DNA from: CAVWQV01 sp963757115
Lineage (GTDB): Bacteria; Pseudomonadota; Alphaproteobacteria; Acetobacterales; Acetobacteraceae
DNA: 64,000 nucleotides
Reading direction: 5' to 3'
NCBI GenBank assembly: GCA_963757115.1
Contig: CAVWQV010000006.1
Coordinates: forward strand, 124,001 to 188,000
How positions within the stretch are numbered: position 1 is the first letter of the stretch; each line of letters begins with the position of its first letter. This document shows, in pieces, positions 19,250-29,748 of this stretch. The notes beneath the pieces were generated by a model. The model made no database searches. It saw nothing but the letters and a program-made list of their open reading frames with translations, and was not told where the DNA came from. The translations under genes and the position numbers were made by a program.

Positions 19250-20770
19250 TCAGTATTTCAGGAACGGCAGGCCGGTTTGCAGGCTGTCGCGCGAGGGCAG
19301 GTCCGCCGTGGTGAACCCGCCGCCCAGCGCCTGCACGAGGGCGACGCTGGCGACCAGCCGTTGCTCCTGCACCGTGAGCGCCGTCTGCTGATCGCTGAGC
19401 AATGCGGTCTGCTGGATGATGACGTTGGTGTAGGCGGTGGTGCCGGCGCGATAGGTGTTCAGCGCGATCTGCACCGACCGCTGTGCTGAGCGAACCGCCG
19501 TGGCCGTGGCCGCCGCCTGCTGCTCCAGAATGCGGAGCGAGGACAGCGCGTCCTCGACCTGTTGGAATGCCGTCAGCACGGTCTGCCGATAGCTCGCGAC
19601 ACTCGCGTCATACGCGGCGCGGGCCGCCGCCACCTCAGAGTTGCGCAGGCCGCCCTCAAACAGTGTTTCGGTCGCGTTGGCGCCGATCGACCAGAAGCGG
19701 TTGGCAACCTGGATCAGCGAACCGATCGGGTTGCCCGAATAGCCGTACAGCGCTGAAAGGCTGATATCGGGGTAGAAGGCGGCGACTTGCACGCCGATGA
19801 GGGCGTTCTGCTCCTGCATCGCGCGCTCGGCCGCGGCGATATCGGGCCGCCGTTGCAACAGCACCGAAGGAATTACGCCGGGCGCCACCGGCACATCCGC
19901 GGCGAGGTTACCGGGCGCGATCGTGAGCTCCGCAGGCGCGATGCCGGTCAGCACCGCGATGGCGTGTTCGAACTCCGAGCGCAGCACGCCGACGCCGATC
20001 AGCTGCGCCCGCGCTGCGTCGAGCTGCGTCTGCGCCGCGGCGACATCCGAAGGGTTTGCAACGCCTGCATTATACTGGTTCTGCGTGATCCGCAGCGCCT
20101 CGGCAAAGGCCTGAACGGTGTTGGTCAGGAGCTCACCAAGCGCGTCCTGGGTGCGCAGCTCGAAATAGTCGGTCGCCAAGGTCGCCTGGGCTGAAAGCGT
20201 GGCGTTTGCGAGGTCGGCCGCGCTCAGTTGGGCGGCCGCAACATTAGACTCGATCTGCCGCCGGATGCGGCCCCACACATCGAGGTCCCAGTCGGCCGAG
20301 CCCTGGAGCGAATAGGTCGTCCCGTTCCGGCCGCCGCGGGTGGAAATCCCGCTGGTGCCGGTCCCACCGGTCGTGAGGACACTGTTGCCCTCGCCAATGC
20401 CGGACCGGGTGACGCCTGCTGTCCCGGCTAGGGTCGGGAACAACGCCGAGCGCGCGATGTCGACAGTCGCCTGCGCTTCGCGATACTGGGCGGCGAACAC
20501 CCTGACGTTCTGGTTGGAAACGGCGACCCGACGTTCCAACCGATCGAGCAGCGGGTCGTGATAGATCGCCCACCAAGCTCCTTTGGGGGCTGCATCCGCA
20601 GGCTTGGCAACCGTCCAGCCAGGTGGCGCCTCCTTGAAGCCCGAACCTGTCCCCACGGCGTCCGGCCGCTTGTAGTCCGGACCGACGGCGCAGGCGCCGA
20701 GGAGGAGGGACAGCAGCACCGCTCGTCCCACCCGACGGGCACCCTTTGTCCGCGGGGTTGTTGGCACCAT
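19250..20770 (-). CDS. NodT-family outer-membrane efflux lipoprotein (TolC-like channel)
   Basis: A 506-residue RND outer-membrane factor that forms the exit duct of a tripartite pump. The signal peptide ends in the lipobox LLGAC (lipidated Cys27), followed by the typical AVGPDYKRP. The body has the two repeated helical hairpins of the family, for example NQNVRVFAAQYREAQATVDIAR and LDAARAQLIGVGVLRSEFE segments, with RRPDIAAAER in the linker between repeats. The frame is fully intact. It is last in the leftward order adaptor - pump 1 - pump 2 - channel, matching MdtABC/MuxABC-type operons that encode their own channel. Confidence 0.88.
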   Translation of the reverse strand: MVPTTPRTKGARRVGRAVLLSLLLGACAVGPDYKRPDAVGTGSGFKEAPPGWTVAKPADAAPKGAWWAIYHDPLLDRLERRVAVSNQNVRVFAAQYREAQATVDIARSALFPTLAGTAGVTRSGIGEGNSVLTTGGTGTSGISTRGGRNGTTYSLQGSADWDLDVWGRIRRQIESNVAAAQLSAADLANATLSAQATLATDYFELRTQDALGELLTNTVQAFAEALRITQNQYNAGVANPSDVAAAQTQLDAARAQLIGVGVLRSEFEHAIAVLTGIAPAELTIAPGNLAADVPVAPGVIPSVLLQRRPDIAAAERAMQEQNALIGVQVAAFYPDISLSALYGYSGNPIGSLIQVANRFWSIGANATETLFEGGLRNSEVAAARAAYDASVASYRQTVLTAFQQVEDALSSLRILEQQAAATATAVRSAQRSVQIALNTYRAGTTAYTNVIIQQTALLSDQQTALTVQEQRLVASVALVQALGGGFTTADLPSRDSLQTGLPFLKY

Positions 20771-20785
20771 CAGAGTGGCGGCCGC

Positions 20786-23700
20786 TTACTCGGCCGGTCC
20801 CAATGCCGGCGCGGCACCGTGCCGGAGCCGAAGCCTGTCGAGCAGGAGATAAACCGCAGGCGTGGTGTAGAGGGTCAGCATCTGGCTCACGATCAGGCCG
20901 CCGACGATGGCAATGCCGAGCGGCCGTCGCAGCTCCGAGCCGGTCCCGAAAGCGAGCATGAGCGGCAGCGCGCCGAGCAGCGCGGCCGCTGTCGTCATCA
21001 TGATGGGACGGAACCGCATCAGGCAGGCGCGGAAGATGGCATCCTGCGAGAGACGCGCCCTCGGTCGCGTTCGACCCCGAGCGCGAAGTCGATCATCAGG
21101 ATCGCGTTCTTCTTGACGATGCCGATCAGCAGGATGACGCCGATTACGGCGATGAGCGAGAACTCGGTGTGAAACAGCATCAGCGCCAGCACCGCTCCGA
21201 TGCCCGCGGAGGGAGCGTGGAAAGGATCGTGATCGGATGCACGAAGCTCTCGTACAGGACACCGAGCACGATGTAGACGGCGAGAAGTGCCGCCACGATC
21301 AGCACGCGCTCGCTGCTGAGCGATTGCTGGAACACCTGCGCGGTGCCGGCGAATCCGCCGACGATGTTGGCCGGCATCCGGATGGCGGCGACTGCCCTGT
21401 CGATCGCGGCGGTCGCGTCCGAGAGCGAGCGGCCGGGCGCCAGATTGAACGAGATCGTGGCGCTGACGAACTGGCTCTGGTGGTTGACCGAGAGAGCCGT
21501 GTGCCCGCGGCTGAAACGCGCGAATGGCCGAAAGCGGCACCATCGGTCTCCTGGCCGGTGCTGACCGCGGCGCCGGTCGAGGCGCTGCCCTTGCCGCTGA
21601 CCGCGATCGCGTTCTGCGCGGCATTGCGAGCGGCGTCGTTGATGCCATTCACGGACGCCGACGCGCTGCGCCGGCGGCGGCCGAAGCCCCGTTACGGTGC
21701 CGGAGGGCGCGTTGGTGGTGCCGAACCGGTCGGCGGGCCGCCCGCGGTGCTGATCCAGATCTGGTTCAGGATTGCCGGGTCCTGCCAATATTGCGGCGCC
21801 ACCTCCATCACCACGTGATACTGGTTGAGCGCGTTGTAGATGGTCGAAACCGAGCGCTGGCCGAATGCGTCGTAGAGCGTGTTGTCGATCTGGCTTGCGT
21901 TGAGCCCAGCCGCGAGGCCGTGGCGCGGTCGATCGTCAGGTCTGTTGCGAGGCCTGCCTGCTGCTGGTCGGAATTCACGTCGGTCAGGGTCGGGTCATGC
22001 TGCAATGCTGCCAAGAGCTTCGGCGCCCAGGCGAAGACCTCCGCCGTGTTGTCGCCCTGCAGCGTATACTGGTAGGCGGCGTTGCGTCTGGCGGCCGCCG
22101 ACGCGGATGTCCTGTGCCGGCACCAGGATCAGCCGGCCGCCCGGCACCTGCGACAGCTCGCGCCGCAGGCGCGTCGATCACCGTGTCGAGATTGTCTGCG
22201 CTCGCCCTTGCGGCTTTCAGCGCCACATAGACATTGCCGGTATTGGTCTGCGAGAGCCGCCGCCGCCGCCGGTGCCGGTGCAGCCGACGACGTTCTGCAC
22301 CGCCGGATCGTGCTGCACGATCGACATCATCTGCGTCGAGCTTCTGCTCATCGCCTGGAAGGAGATGCTCTGATCGCGCCTGCAGGCTGCCGATCATCCG
22401 CCCCGTATCCTGGGTGCGGGAAGAACCCTTTCGGGATCGCCGTCAGGAGGACGACGTTGAGCACGATCGTGGCGGCGAGGCCGGCGAGAACGAGCGCGTT
22501 GTGCCGGAGCGTCCAGGCCAGCGTGCGGCCATAGAAGGCCAGCACGCGGTCACCGAAGGTCCGGCGCGGCTTTGACGCGACGCTGGCGTCGGGCGGCTTG
22601 GGCCGCAGGAACAGCGCGCACAGCATCGGCGTCGTCGTCAGCGAGATCACCAGCGAAACCAGGATGGCCAGCGACAGCGTGATCGGCGAACTCGCGGAAC
22701 AGGCGGCCCGACGATCCCGCCCATCAGCAGGATCGGCAGAAACACCGCGATCAGCGAAAGCGTGATCGAGACGATGGTGAAGCCGACCTCCCGCGCGCCC
22801 AGCAGCGCCGCCTGCAGCCGCGGCATGCCGTCCTCCATGTGCCGCGTGATGTTCTCGAGCACGACGATGGCGTCGTCGACGACGAAGCCGGTCGAGATGG
22901 TCAGCGCCATCAGCGAGAGATTGTCGAGACTGTAGCCGAGCAGATACATCGCGCCGAACGTGCCGATCACCGAGACCGGGACCGCGACCGACCGGGATGA
23001 GCGTCGCCCGAACGTTGCGCAGGAACAGCGCACACGACCAGCAGTCACCAGCGCGACGGCGATGAGCAGCGTCAGCTCGGTGTCGCGCAGCGACGCGCGG
23101 ATGGTGACCGTGCTGTCGAGCGCGAACGCGATGTCGACGTCGTTCGGCAGCGCCGCCTTCAGCTTCGGCACCGCCGCCTTGATCGCCGTCGACCGTCTGG
23201 ATGACGTTCGCGCCCGGCTGCTTGAAGACGATGACCAGAACCGCCGGCTTGCCGTTGGCCAGGCCGAGATTGCGCATGTCCTGCGACGATCGTCCGACAC
23301 CGAGCGACGTCGGTGAGCCGGACGGCCGCGCCGTTGCGGTAGGCGACGATCAGCGGGCGGTAGTCGCGCCGCGTGCGTCGCCTGGTCGTTGGTGTAGATC
23401 TGCAGCCGTTCGCGGCCGAGATCGACGATGCCCTTCGGGCTGTTCGCGTTGGCGGCGGCGAGCGCGGCGCGCACGTCCTCGAGCCCGATGCCGTATTTGA
23501 ACAGCGCGCTGCGGATTGAGCTCGACGCGCACGGCCGGCAGCGCCGCGCCGCTGAGATGACCTGGCCGACGCCGGCGAGCTGCGAAAGCTGCTGCTGACA
23601 GCATCGTTGCTCGCGGCGTCGTAGATCTGCCCGCGCGTGAGCGTGCTCGAGGTCAGCGCGACGATCAGGATCGGCGCGTCGGCCGGGTTGACCTTGCGGT

Positions 23701-24091
23701 AGGTCGGGGTTGGAAAGCAGGTTGCTCGGCAGGTCCGCCCGCGCCGCATTGATCGCCGCCTGGACGTCGCGCGCGGCGCCGTTGATGTCGCGGTCGAGGC
23801 CGAATTGCAGGGTGATCCGCGTCTGGCCGACCTGGCTCTGCGAGGTCATCTCGGTCACGTCGGCGATCTGGCCGAGATGGCGCTCGAGCGGGCTGGCACA
23901 GGCTGGTCGCCACGGTCTCGGGACTGGCGCCCGGCAGCTGCGCCTGCACCGAGATGGTCGGGAAATCGACCTGCGGCAAGCGAGCGCGACCGGCAGCTCG
24001 ACAGAACGCGAGCATCCCCGCCAGCGCAGATCGCGAGCGTCAGCAGCGTCGTCGCGATCGGCCGCGGGATGAACGGCGCCGAGATGTTCAT
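20786..24091 (-). pseudogene. mdtC: RND efflux permease, MdtC/MuxC-like, many frameshifts
   Basis: The second inner-membrane pump of the operon. It starts MNISAPFIPRPIATTLLTLAI at 24091 and ends DRLRLRHGAAPALGPAE at 20786, about 1,100 codons, near full length. Family motifs survive in scattered frames: NLSLMALTISTGFVVDDAIVVLENI, VGFTIVSITLSLIAVFLPIL and ILLIGIVKKNAILMIDFAL (read in overlapping pieces). I can follow the protein only by changing frame at least ten times, for example near 22690 where GTCGGGCCGC should read GTCGGCCGC. Missense damage in the motifs is not seen. Either recent decay or uncorrected sequencing indels. Intact, it would pair with MdtB as a heterotrimeric proton-driven exporter. 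Confidence 0.8.
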
Positions 24092-27000
24092 GCGGCGGGC
24101 GCCGCGTCGCCGGCGCGGCGGTTCGGCGCGCGACCGCGACAGCCGCACCGCCAGGCGGTCGAATGCGAGATAGATGACCGGGGTGGTGAACAGCGTCAGC
24201 ACCTGGCTGACCAGCAGGCCGCCGACGATCGCGATGCCGAGCGGCTGGCGCAGTTCCGAGCCCGATCCGCTGCCGAGCATCAGCGGCAGCGCGCCGAGCA
24301 GCGCGGCCATGGTCGTCATCAGGATCGGACGGAAGCGCAGCAGGCAGGCCTGGAAGATGGCATCGCGCGGCGACTTGCCCTCGCCGCGCTCGGCGGCGAG
24401 CGCGAAGTCGATCATCATGATCGCGTTCTTCTTGACGATGCCGATCAGCAGGATGATCCCGATGATCCCGATGATGTCGAGGTCATGGCCGGTCAGCTAG
24501 AGCGCCAGCAGCGCGCCTACGCCGGCCGACGGCAGGGTCGAGAGGATGGTGAGCGGGTGGATGAAGCTCTCATAGAGCACGCCGAGCACGACGTAGACGG
24601 CGACGAGCGCCGCCAGGATCAGCAGCAACTCGTTGGATAGCGAGGACTGGAAGGCGGCCAGCGCGCCCTGGTAGGCGGTGGTGAAGCTGTCCGGCAGGCC
24701 GATCTCGCGCTCCACCGCCTCGATCTGCCGCACCGCCGCGTCAAGCGAGGCGCCCGGTGCCAGATTGAACGATATCGGATACGGACGGGAACTGGCCGAG
24801 ATGCTCGATCTGCAGCGGGGCGTTGCGGGTCGAGAGCTGAACGAGCGCGCCGAGCGGCACCTGCCCGTTGGTCGAGCCCGCCGTGGCGGACGGCAGATAG
24901 ATGGCGTCGAGCGCCTGCTGCAGGCTCTGTGCGTCGGTGACGTCGGCCTGGAGGATCACCCGGTACTGGTTCGATCTGCGTGTAGAGCGTGGAGATGATG
25001 CGCTGACCGAAGGCGTCGTAGAGCGCATTGTCGATGGTCGCCGTGGTGATGCCGAAGCGCGCCGCGGTGGCCCGGTCGACCACCATTTCGAGCGCCCGGC
25101 CGTTGTTGTTCATGTCACTTGTCACGGCGGCGAAGGTCGGGCATCTGCGCGCAGCCGGTGCGACAAGCTTGGGCACCCAGGTCGGCGAACTGTGAGCTAT
25201 CCGGGTTCTCCAGAAAGAACTGGTACTCGCCGCGACTGACCGACGGAATCGATCGTGAGGTCCTGCACCGGCTGCATGGAGAGCCCGATGCCCGGGACGC
25301 CGGCGCACCGCCTCCCGCAGGCGCGCGATCACCCCGGAGACATCAGCCTGCGCTCGTCCTTCGGCTTGAGATTGATCAGGCAGCCGGCCGGAGTTCAGCG
25401 TCGTGTTGGTGCCGTCCACGCCGATGAACGAGGACAGGCTTTCCACCGCCGGATCCTGCAGGATCACGTCGGCGAGCCGTTGCTGGTGCGCGACCATGGC
25501 GGCGAAGGATGTGTCCTGCGCCCCTTCGGAGATCCCCTGGATGGCGCCAGTGTCCTGCACCGGGAAGAAGCCCTTGGGAATGACGATGTACATCAGCCAC
25601 GGTCAGCGCCAAGCGTCAGCAGGGCGACCAGCAGCGTCAGGCGCTGGCGGTCGAGCACCCAGTTCAACCAGCGACCGTAACCGAGAACCACCCAGTCGAA
25701 GCCGCGCTCGGCGGCGAGGTCGATCCGGCTGCGCTGCTCCGCCGGGCGATGCCGGACCAGCAGCGCACACAGCATCGGCACGAGGGTGAGCGAGACCACG
25801 GCGGAGAGCACGATGGTGACGGCGAGCGTCACCGCGAACTCGCTGAACAGCCGGCCGACCACGTCGCTCATGAACAGCAGCGGGATCAGCACGGCGATCA
25901 GCGACACCGTGAGCGAGACGATGGTGAAGCCGATCTCCTCCGACCCGCGCAGCGCCGCCTCGAGCGGAGCGTCGCCATCCTCCACGTGCCGGGCGATGTT
26001 CTCGATCATGACGATCGCATCGTCGACCACGAAGCCGGTCGAGATCGTGAGCGCCATCAGCGACAGATTGTTGAGGCTGAAGCCGAGCAGGTACATGGCG
26101 GCCAGCGTGCCGACCAGCGACAGCGGCACCGAGAGGGAGGGAATGACGTGTGGCCGGCAGATTGCGCAGGAACAGAAATATCACCAGCACGACCAGCGCC
26201 ACCGCGAGCCCGAGCTCGAACTCCACGTCGCTGACCGAAGCGCGGATGGTGTTGGTGCGGTCGCTGAGCACGGTCCACGTCGACGGCCGCCGGGACCGTC
26301 GCCCGCAGCTGCGGCAACAGGCGCTTGATGCCGTCGACCACCGCGATCACGTTGGAACCGGGCTGGCGCTGGACGTTGAGGATGACCGCGGGTGTGCGGT
26401 TCGCCCAGGCGGCGAGCTGGCTGTTTTCGGCGCCGTCGACCACGGTTGCGATGTCGCGCAGCCGCACCGGCACGGCCGTTCTTGTAGGCTATCACCAGAT
26501 CTCGGTAGGCATTCGCACTGGTGAGCTGGTCGTTGTCGTTGATGGTGCTGCTCTGCACCGGACCGTCGAAGCCACCCTTGGGCGTGTCGGTGTTCTGCGT
26601 GCCGATGATGGTGCGCACGTCGTCGATCGCGAGGCCATAGGCCGACAGGGCGCGAGGGTTGACGACGATCGCGGACCGCCGGGCGATTGCCACCGCTGAT
26701 GCGAGACCAGGCCAACGCCGGGCTGCTGGCTGATCTTCTGCGCCAGTCGCACGTCCGCCAGGTCCTCGACCTGGGTCAGCGGCAGCGTCTTGCTGGTCAG
26801 CGCGAGGGTCAGGATGGGCGCGTCGGCCGGGTTCACCTTGCTGTAGATCGGCGGCGCCGGCAGGTCGGAGGGCAGGAGGTTGGTGGCGGCATTGATCGCC
26901 GCCTGCACCTCCTGCTCGGCGACGTCGAGGCTGAGGTGAGCGCGAACTGCAGCGTGATGACCGAGGCGCCGCCCGACGAAATCGAGGACATCTGCCCGAG

Positions 27001-27230
27001 GCCCGGCATCTGTCCGAACTGCCGCTCCAGCGGCGCCGTGACCGCCGTGCGTCATCACCTCCGGACTGGCGCCGGGATAGAAGGTCTGGACTTGGATGGT
27101 TGGATAATCGACCTCGGGAAGTGCCGAGATCGGCAGGAACGCGATAGGCGATAATCCCGACCAGCAGGATCGCCGCCATCAGCAGCGTCGTGCCGACCGG
27201 CCGCAGGATGAAGATCCGGGAGGGGTTCAT
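24088..27230 (-). pseudogene. mdtB: RND efflux permease, MdtB/MuxB-like, many frameshifts and one in-frame TAG
   Basis: The first pump gene. It starts MNPSRIFILRPVGTTLLMAAI at 27230, and its likely stop overlaps the mdtC start (ATGA at 24088-24091) if the last frame is corrected. The length, about 1,047 codons, is normal. Motifs survive in pieces: NLSLMALTISTGFVVDDAIVM, EEIGFTIVSLTVSLIAVL and KKNAIMMIDFALAAE. Besides at least eight frame changes, a TAG interrupts the frame at about 24495-24497, where ATG is expected in LLALMLTGHDL. That substitution is harder to explain as a plain homopolymer error. It is preceded by an intact adaptor gene with 81 bases between them. Confidence 0.8.
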
Positions 27231-27311
27231 TCGTTCCGCGGGCTTGCCGCCGTGGTGGGCATGGGCCGTGGGTGGCGCGGCGGTATCTGCCCCGGCGCGC
27301 CGGCGTGTGCG

Positions 27312-28514
27312 CTACCCGGCGGCGAACGCCACGACGATCCGTGCGCCATCGCGAAGCCGGTCAAGCCCGTCCGTCACCACCTTGTCGCCGGGGTGCAGGC
27401 CATCCAGCACCTGCACCCTCTCGCCCTGGGCGACACCGGTCTTGACGACCTGGATCGCCACCGTGTTTTCCGGCTTGACCAGGTAGACGAAGTCGCCCGG
27501 CGCGCCATGCTGCACGGCCGCCTGCGGGGCGATCACCGCTTCCCTGATCGTTTGAACAAGCAGGTGGGCGTTGACGAACTGTTGCGGAAACAGCGTGTTA
27601 TCAGTGTTTTCGAACACTGCCCGCAGCTTCACCGTGCCAGTGGCCGCATCGACCTGGTTGTCGATCGTGGCCAGCGTTCCGGTCGCGATCTGCTTGACGT
27701 TGGCCCGGTCGTAGGCGGTCACCGTCAGTGTCCCCCGCGTCATCGCGGATTGCACCTTCTCGACGTCGTCCTCCGGAAGCGTGAAAAGGACGGAGATCGG
27801 CTGCAGTTGGGTCACCACGACCAGCCCGCTGGTGTCGCTCATCTGGACGTAATTGCCGGGGTCGACGAGCCGGATGCCGACCCGGCCGTCCACCGGCGAC
27901 ACGATGTGACAGTAGGATATGTTGAGCTTGGCGTTGTCGACCACGCCCTGATCCGCGATCACCGAGCCTTCGTACTGCCTGATCAGGAACACCTGATCCT
28001 CGACCTGCTGGCGGGAGATGCTGTCCTGACGGCTCAGGGTCTGATACCGCGCGTTGTCGGCCTTTGCCTGCGCGAGCAGGCCGATGTCGTGCGCCAGCGT
28101 GCCCTGCGCCTGCTCCAGCGCCACCTGGTAGGGACGCGGGTCGATCTGGGCCAGGAAATCGCCCTTGTGGACCATCTGGCCCTCGCTGACGCCGAACTGC
28201 GGCAATTGGCCGTTGATCTGCGTCCTCACGGTGACCGTCGCCAACGGCGTAACCGCGCCGAGCCCGGTCAGCACCACGTCGATGTCGCCGGTTTGCACCG
28301 TGGCGACGCCGACGGATTGCGGGGGCGACCCCTGTCCTTGCCGTGGCGCCGGCCGGGTGTTGCCGCCCAGAAACCACCAGCCCAGCAGGACCGCCAATCC
28401 CAGGACGACCAAGAGCAGGGCCACGCGCGTCCAGCGTCGTGAGCCGCGTCGTGGCACCGTCCTGATCACATCGGCCCTGTCGGGGGCGGTTCGCAGCTCA
28501 ACTTGATCGGTCAT
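27312..28514 (-). CDS. mdtA: RND efflux periplasmic adaptor, MdtA-like
   Basis: A 400-residue membrane-fusion protein linking pump and outer-membrane channel. An N-terminal transmembrane anchor (VALLLVVLGLAVLLGWWFLGG) is followed by the lipoyl half-motifs (VTVRTQINGQLPQFGVSEGQ and IVSPVDGRVGIRLVDPGN) around an alpha-hairpin. The beta-barrel and membrane-proximal domains end with GDKVVTDGLDRLRDGARIVV. The frame is intact. First gene of the adaptor - pump - pump - channel operon; no regulator is adjacent. MdtABC-type pumps export bile salts, novobiocin and similar compounds in other bacteria; the substrate here is unknown. Confidence 0.88.
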   Translation of the reverse strand: MTDQVELRTAPDRADVIRTVPRRGSRRWTRVALLLVVLGLAVLLGWWFLGGNTRPAPRQGQGSPPQSVGVATVQTGDIDVVLTGLGAVTPLATVTVRTQINGQLPQFGVSEGQMVHKGDFLAQIDPRPYQVALEQAQGTLAHDIGLLAQAKADNARYQTLSRQDSISRQQVEDQVFLIRQYEGSVIADQGVVDNAKLNISYCHIVSPVDGRVGIRLVDPGNYVQMSDTSGLVVVTQLQPISVLFTLPEDDVEKVQSAMTRGTLTVTAYDRANVKQIATGTLATIDNQVDAATGTVKLRAVFENTDNTLFPQQFVNAHLLVQTIREAVIAPQAAVQHGAPGDFVYLVKPENTVAIQVVKTGVAQGERVQVLDGLHPGDKVVTDGLDRLRDGARIVVAFAAG

Positions 28515-29099
28515 ACGAAGAACATCCAGGAGCGCTCAATCGATTAGCCGAGCCGGAACGACGCCGGCACCGGTCTTCCACTTAAAATAAGTGCTTCTAG
28601 GAGTTGTTCCCGTTCACGAAATCCTTTGTTACTCGCGAGGGCGTTGTTGACCATTGTTGCTGACCGGGTTGGCGGCTGTCTATGCTCGCCACGGCACCCT
28701 CGACACGACAGCGGCGGAGGCGATCCTTCGCCGCCGCACCCCACGCGCCGCGTGGTCGACGATGCTCAACGCGTGTCTGGCGCTAAGTAGCGTGGACAAA
28801 GCTGATCCACTGCCCGATAGCGGCGAGCCGGACGAAGCCGACGACGCTGCTGGCCGTGCCGTCGGTACCGGGTGGCGACACGTCGGCTTCAGGCGAGTGA
28901 TGAACCGCTCAAGCGCTCACACGAGAACTACGTCGAGGCTAACACGCGGAAAATGCAGGTTTAATCTGGGCGCCGAGATAGTCGAATGTTCGCCAGGTAA
29001 TTGTCCGATCGCCGAACTTGTAGCCTTGCATCGCGGCATAGCCTCCCTGGTCTTGCGCAGGGCCGAGGCGAGTCGGTGCGCTCGTAGCGTTAAGGGGCG
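28515..29099. other. Gene-poor stretch holding an IS remnant
   Basis: 585 bases between mdtA and the cupin gene. It contains the degraded transposase tail annotated separately. On the minus strand at about 28930-29080 there is also an open segment reading GGYAAMQGYKFGDRTITW and then YLGAQIKPAFSAC before a stop. That segment looks like the C-terminus of a real protein that has lost its front, but I cannot name it. The efflux operon promoter should lie within the last 150 bases before 28514, though no clear -35/-10 pair is seen. Confidence 0.45.
28783..28915 (-). pseudogene. Remnant of an IS5-family transposase C-terminus
   Basis: Reading the minus strand with two frame changes gives RFITRLK, then RRVATRY, then ASSVVGFVRLAAIGQWI, then SFVHAT and a stop at 28783. 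The order and spacing match the end of IS5-type DDE transposases (ERFFN-LK, RRVATRY, LAA-I--W). Only about 40 codons remain. No terminal inverted repeats or target duplication could be made out. It marks an old insertion beside the efflux operon. Confidence 0.55.
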
Positions 29100-29608
29100 C
29101 TACACCTGCCGCCAGCCAGGTTTATCTGGGTCGACCAGCTTATAGTTGACCGGACCCATCCCACAGATCGCGATCACCGCGGGGCCGGGAGCATTGCGGA
29201 TGACGCCGTCATAGTGCGGCGTGCCGGCGACCCGGCGGACGAAGCTGCCGGCCACGACCGGAACGCAGGATCCGGGTCGAAGTCGGGGCCGCTATTGCAC
29301 CACCAAGTGCCCGAGACGACGACGCATAGGCGGTCAGAAGTATAAGTGTGCGGCGCGCTCATGTAGCCGGGCCACCAGCGCACCAGCGTGTAGTAGAGCC
29401 CCGGATCGGTGGTAGCGCCGCTGAGCGGGCACATGTCGACGCTCCGGTCGGGGTACCCCTTGTTTGGCATCCACTGCAACGTGTCGGGGGGCCTGATGAT
29501 GGTCTGAGCCGGATTAAGCGGACTCGCCGCCGCGCCGTCCGCCAACACGCTCGCCGCCAAGCTCGCCACGACGGAGCCCAGCAGCAACTCCCGCCTTGAA
29601 TTTGCCAT
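29100..29608 (-). CDS. Tat-exported cupin-domain protein, one frameshift
   Basis: About 169 residues after correction. The N-terminus MANSRRELLLGSVVASLAAS is a twin-arginine-type signal, then ADGAAAS. The cupin body has YMSAPHTYTSDRLCVVVSGTWW and GPDFDP. The frame then slips near 29268 and continues as SCVPVVAGSFVRRVAGTPHY, ending PGWRQV with a stop at 29100. One missing base explains the slip. It is a small single-domain beta-barrel protein, presumably periplasmic and metal-binding (His in APHTY and TPHYDG). The reaction is unknown. The start has GGGGAG 5 bases upstream. Confidence 0.65.
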
Positions 29609-29748
29609 GTCGCTCCCCTGATCGGTGTTTCACCGACAGGGCATCGTGACCGCCGCCTCGCCCTGGAGCAAGACCGCTGCAGGGCGCAGTGCAGAGGTGC
29701 CGAGCACGCGAGTAGCCTTTGACACGGCCGCCAGGTCTGCGGCGGACC

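Noticed and set aside
20786..27230. Programmed frameshifting in the RND genes
   Set aside because: Too many slips, in both directions and without consistent slippery sites; error or decay explains them better.
27252..28442. A 396-codon plus-strand frame
   Set aside because: It is the shadow of the intact mdtA adaptor gene.
28654..29145. A 163-codon plus-strand frame upstream of mdtA
   Set aside because: No protein character. The minus strand of the same region holds the transposase remnant and cupin end.
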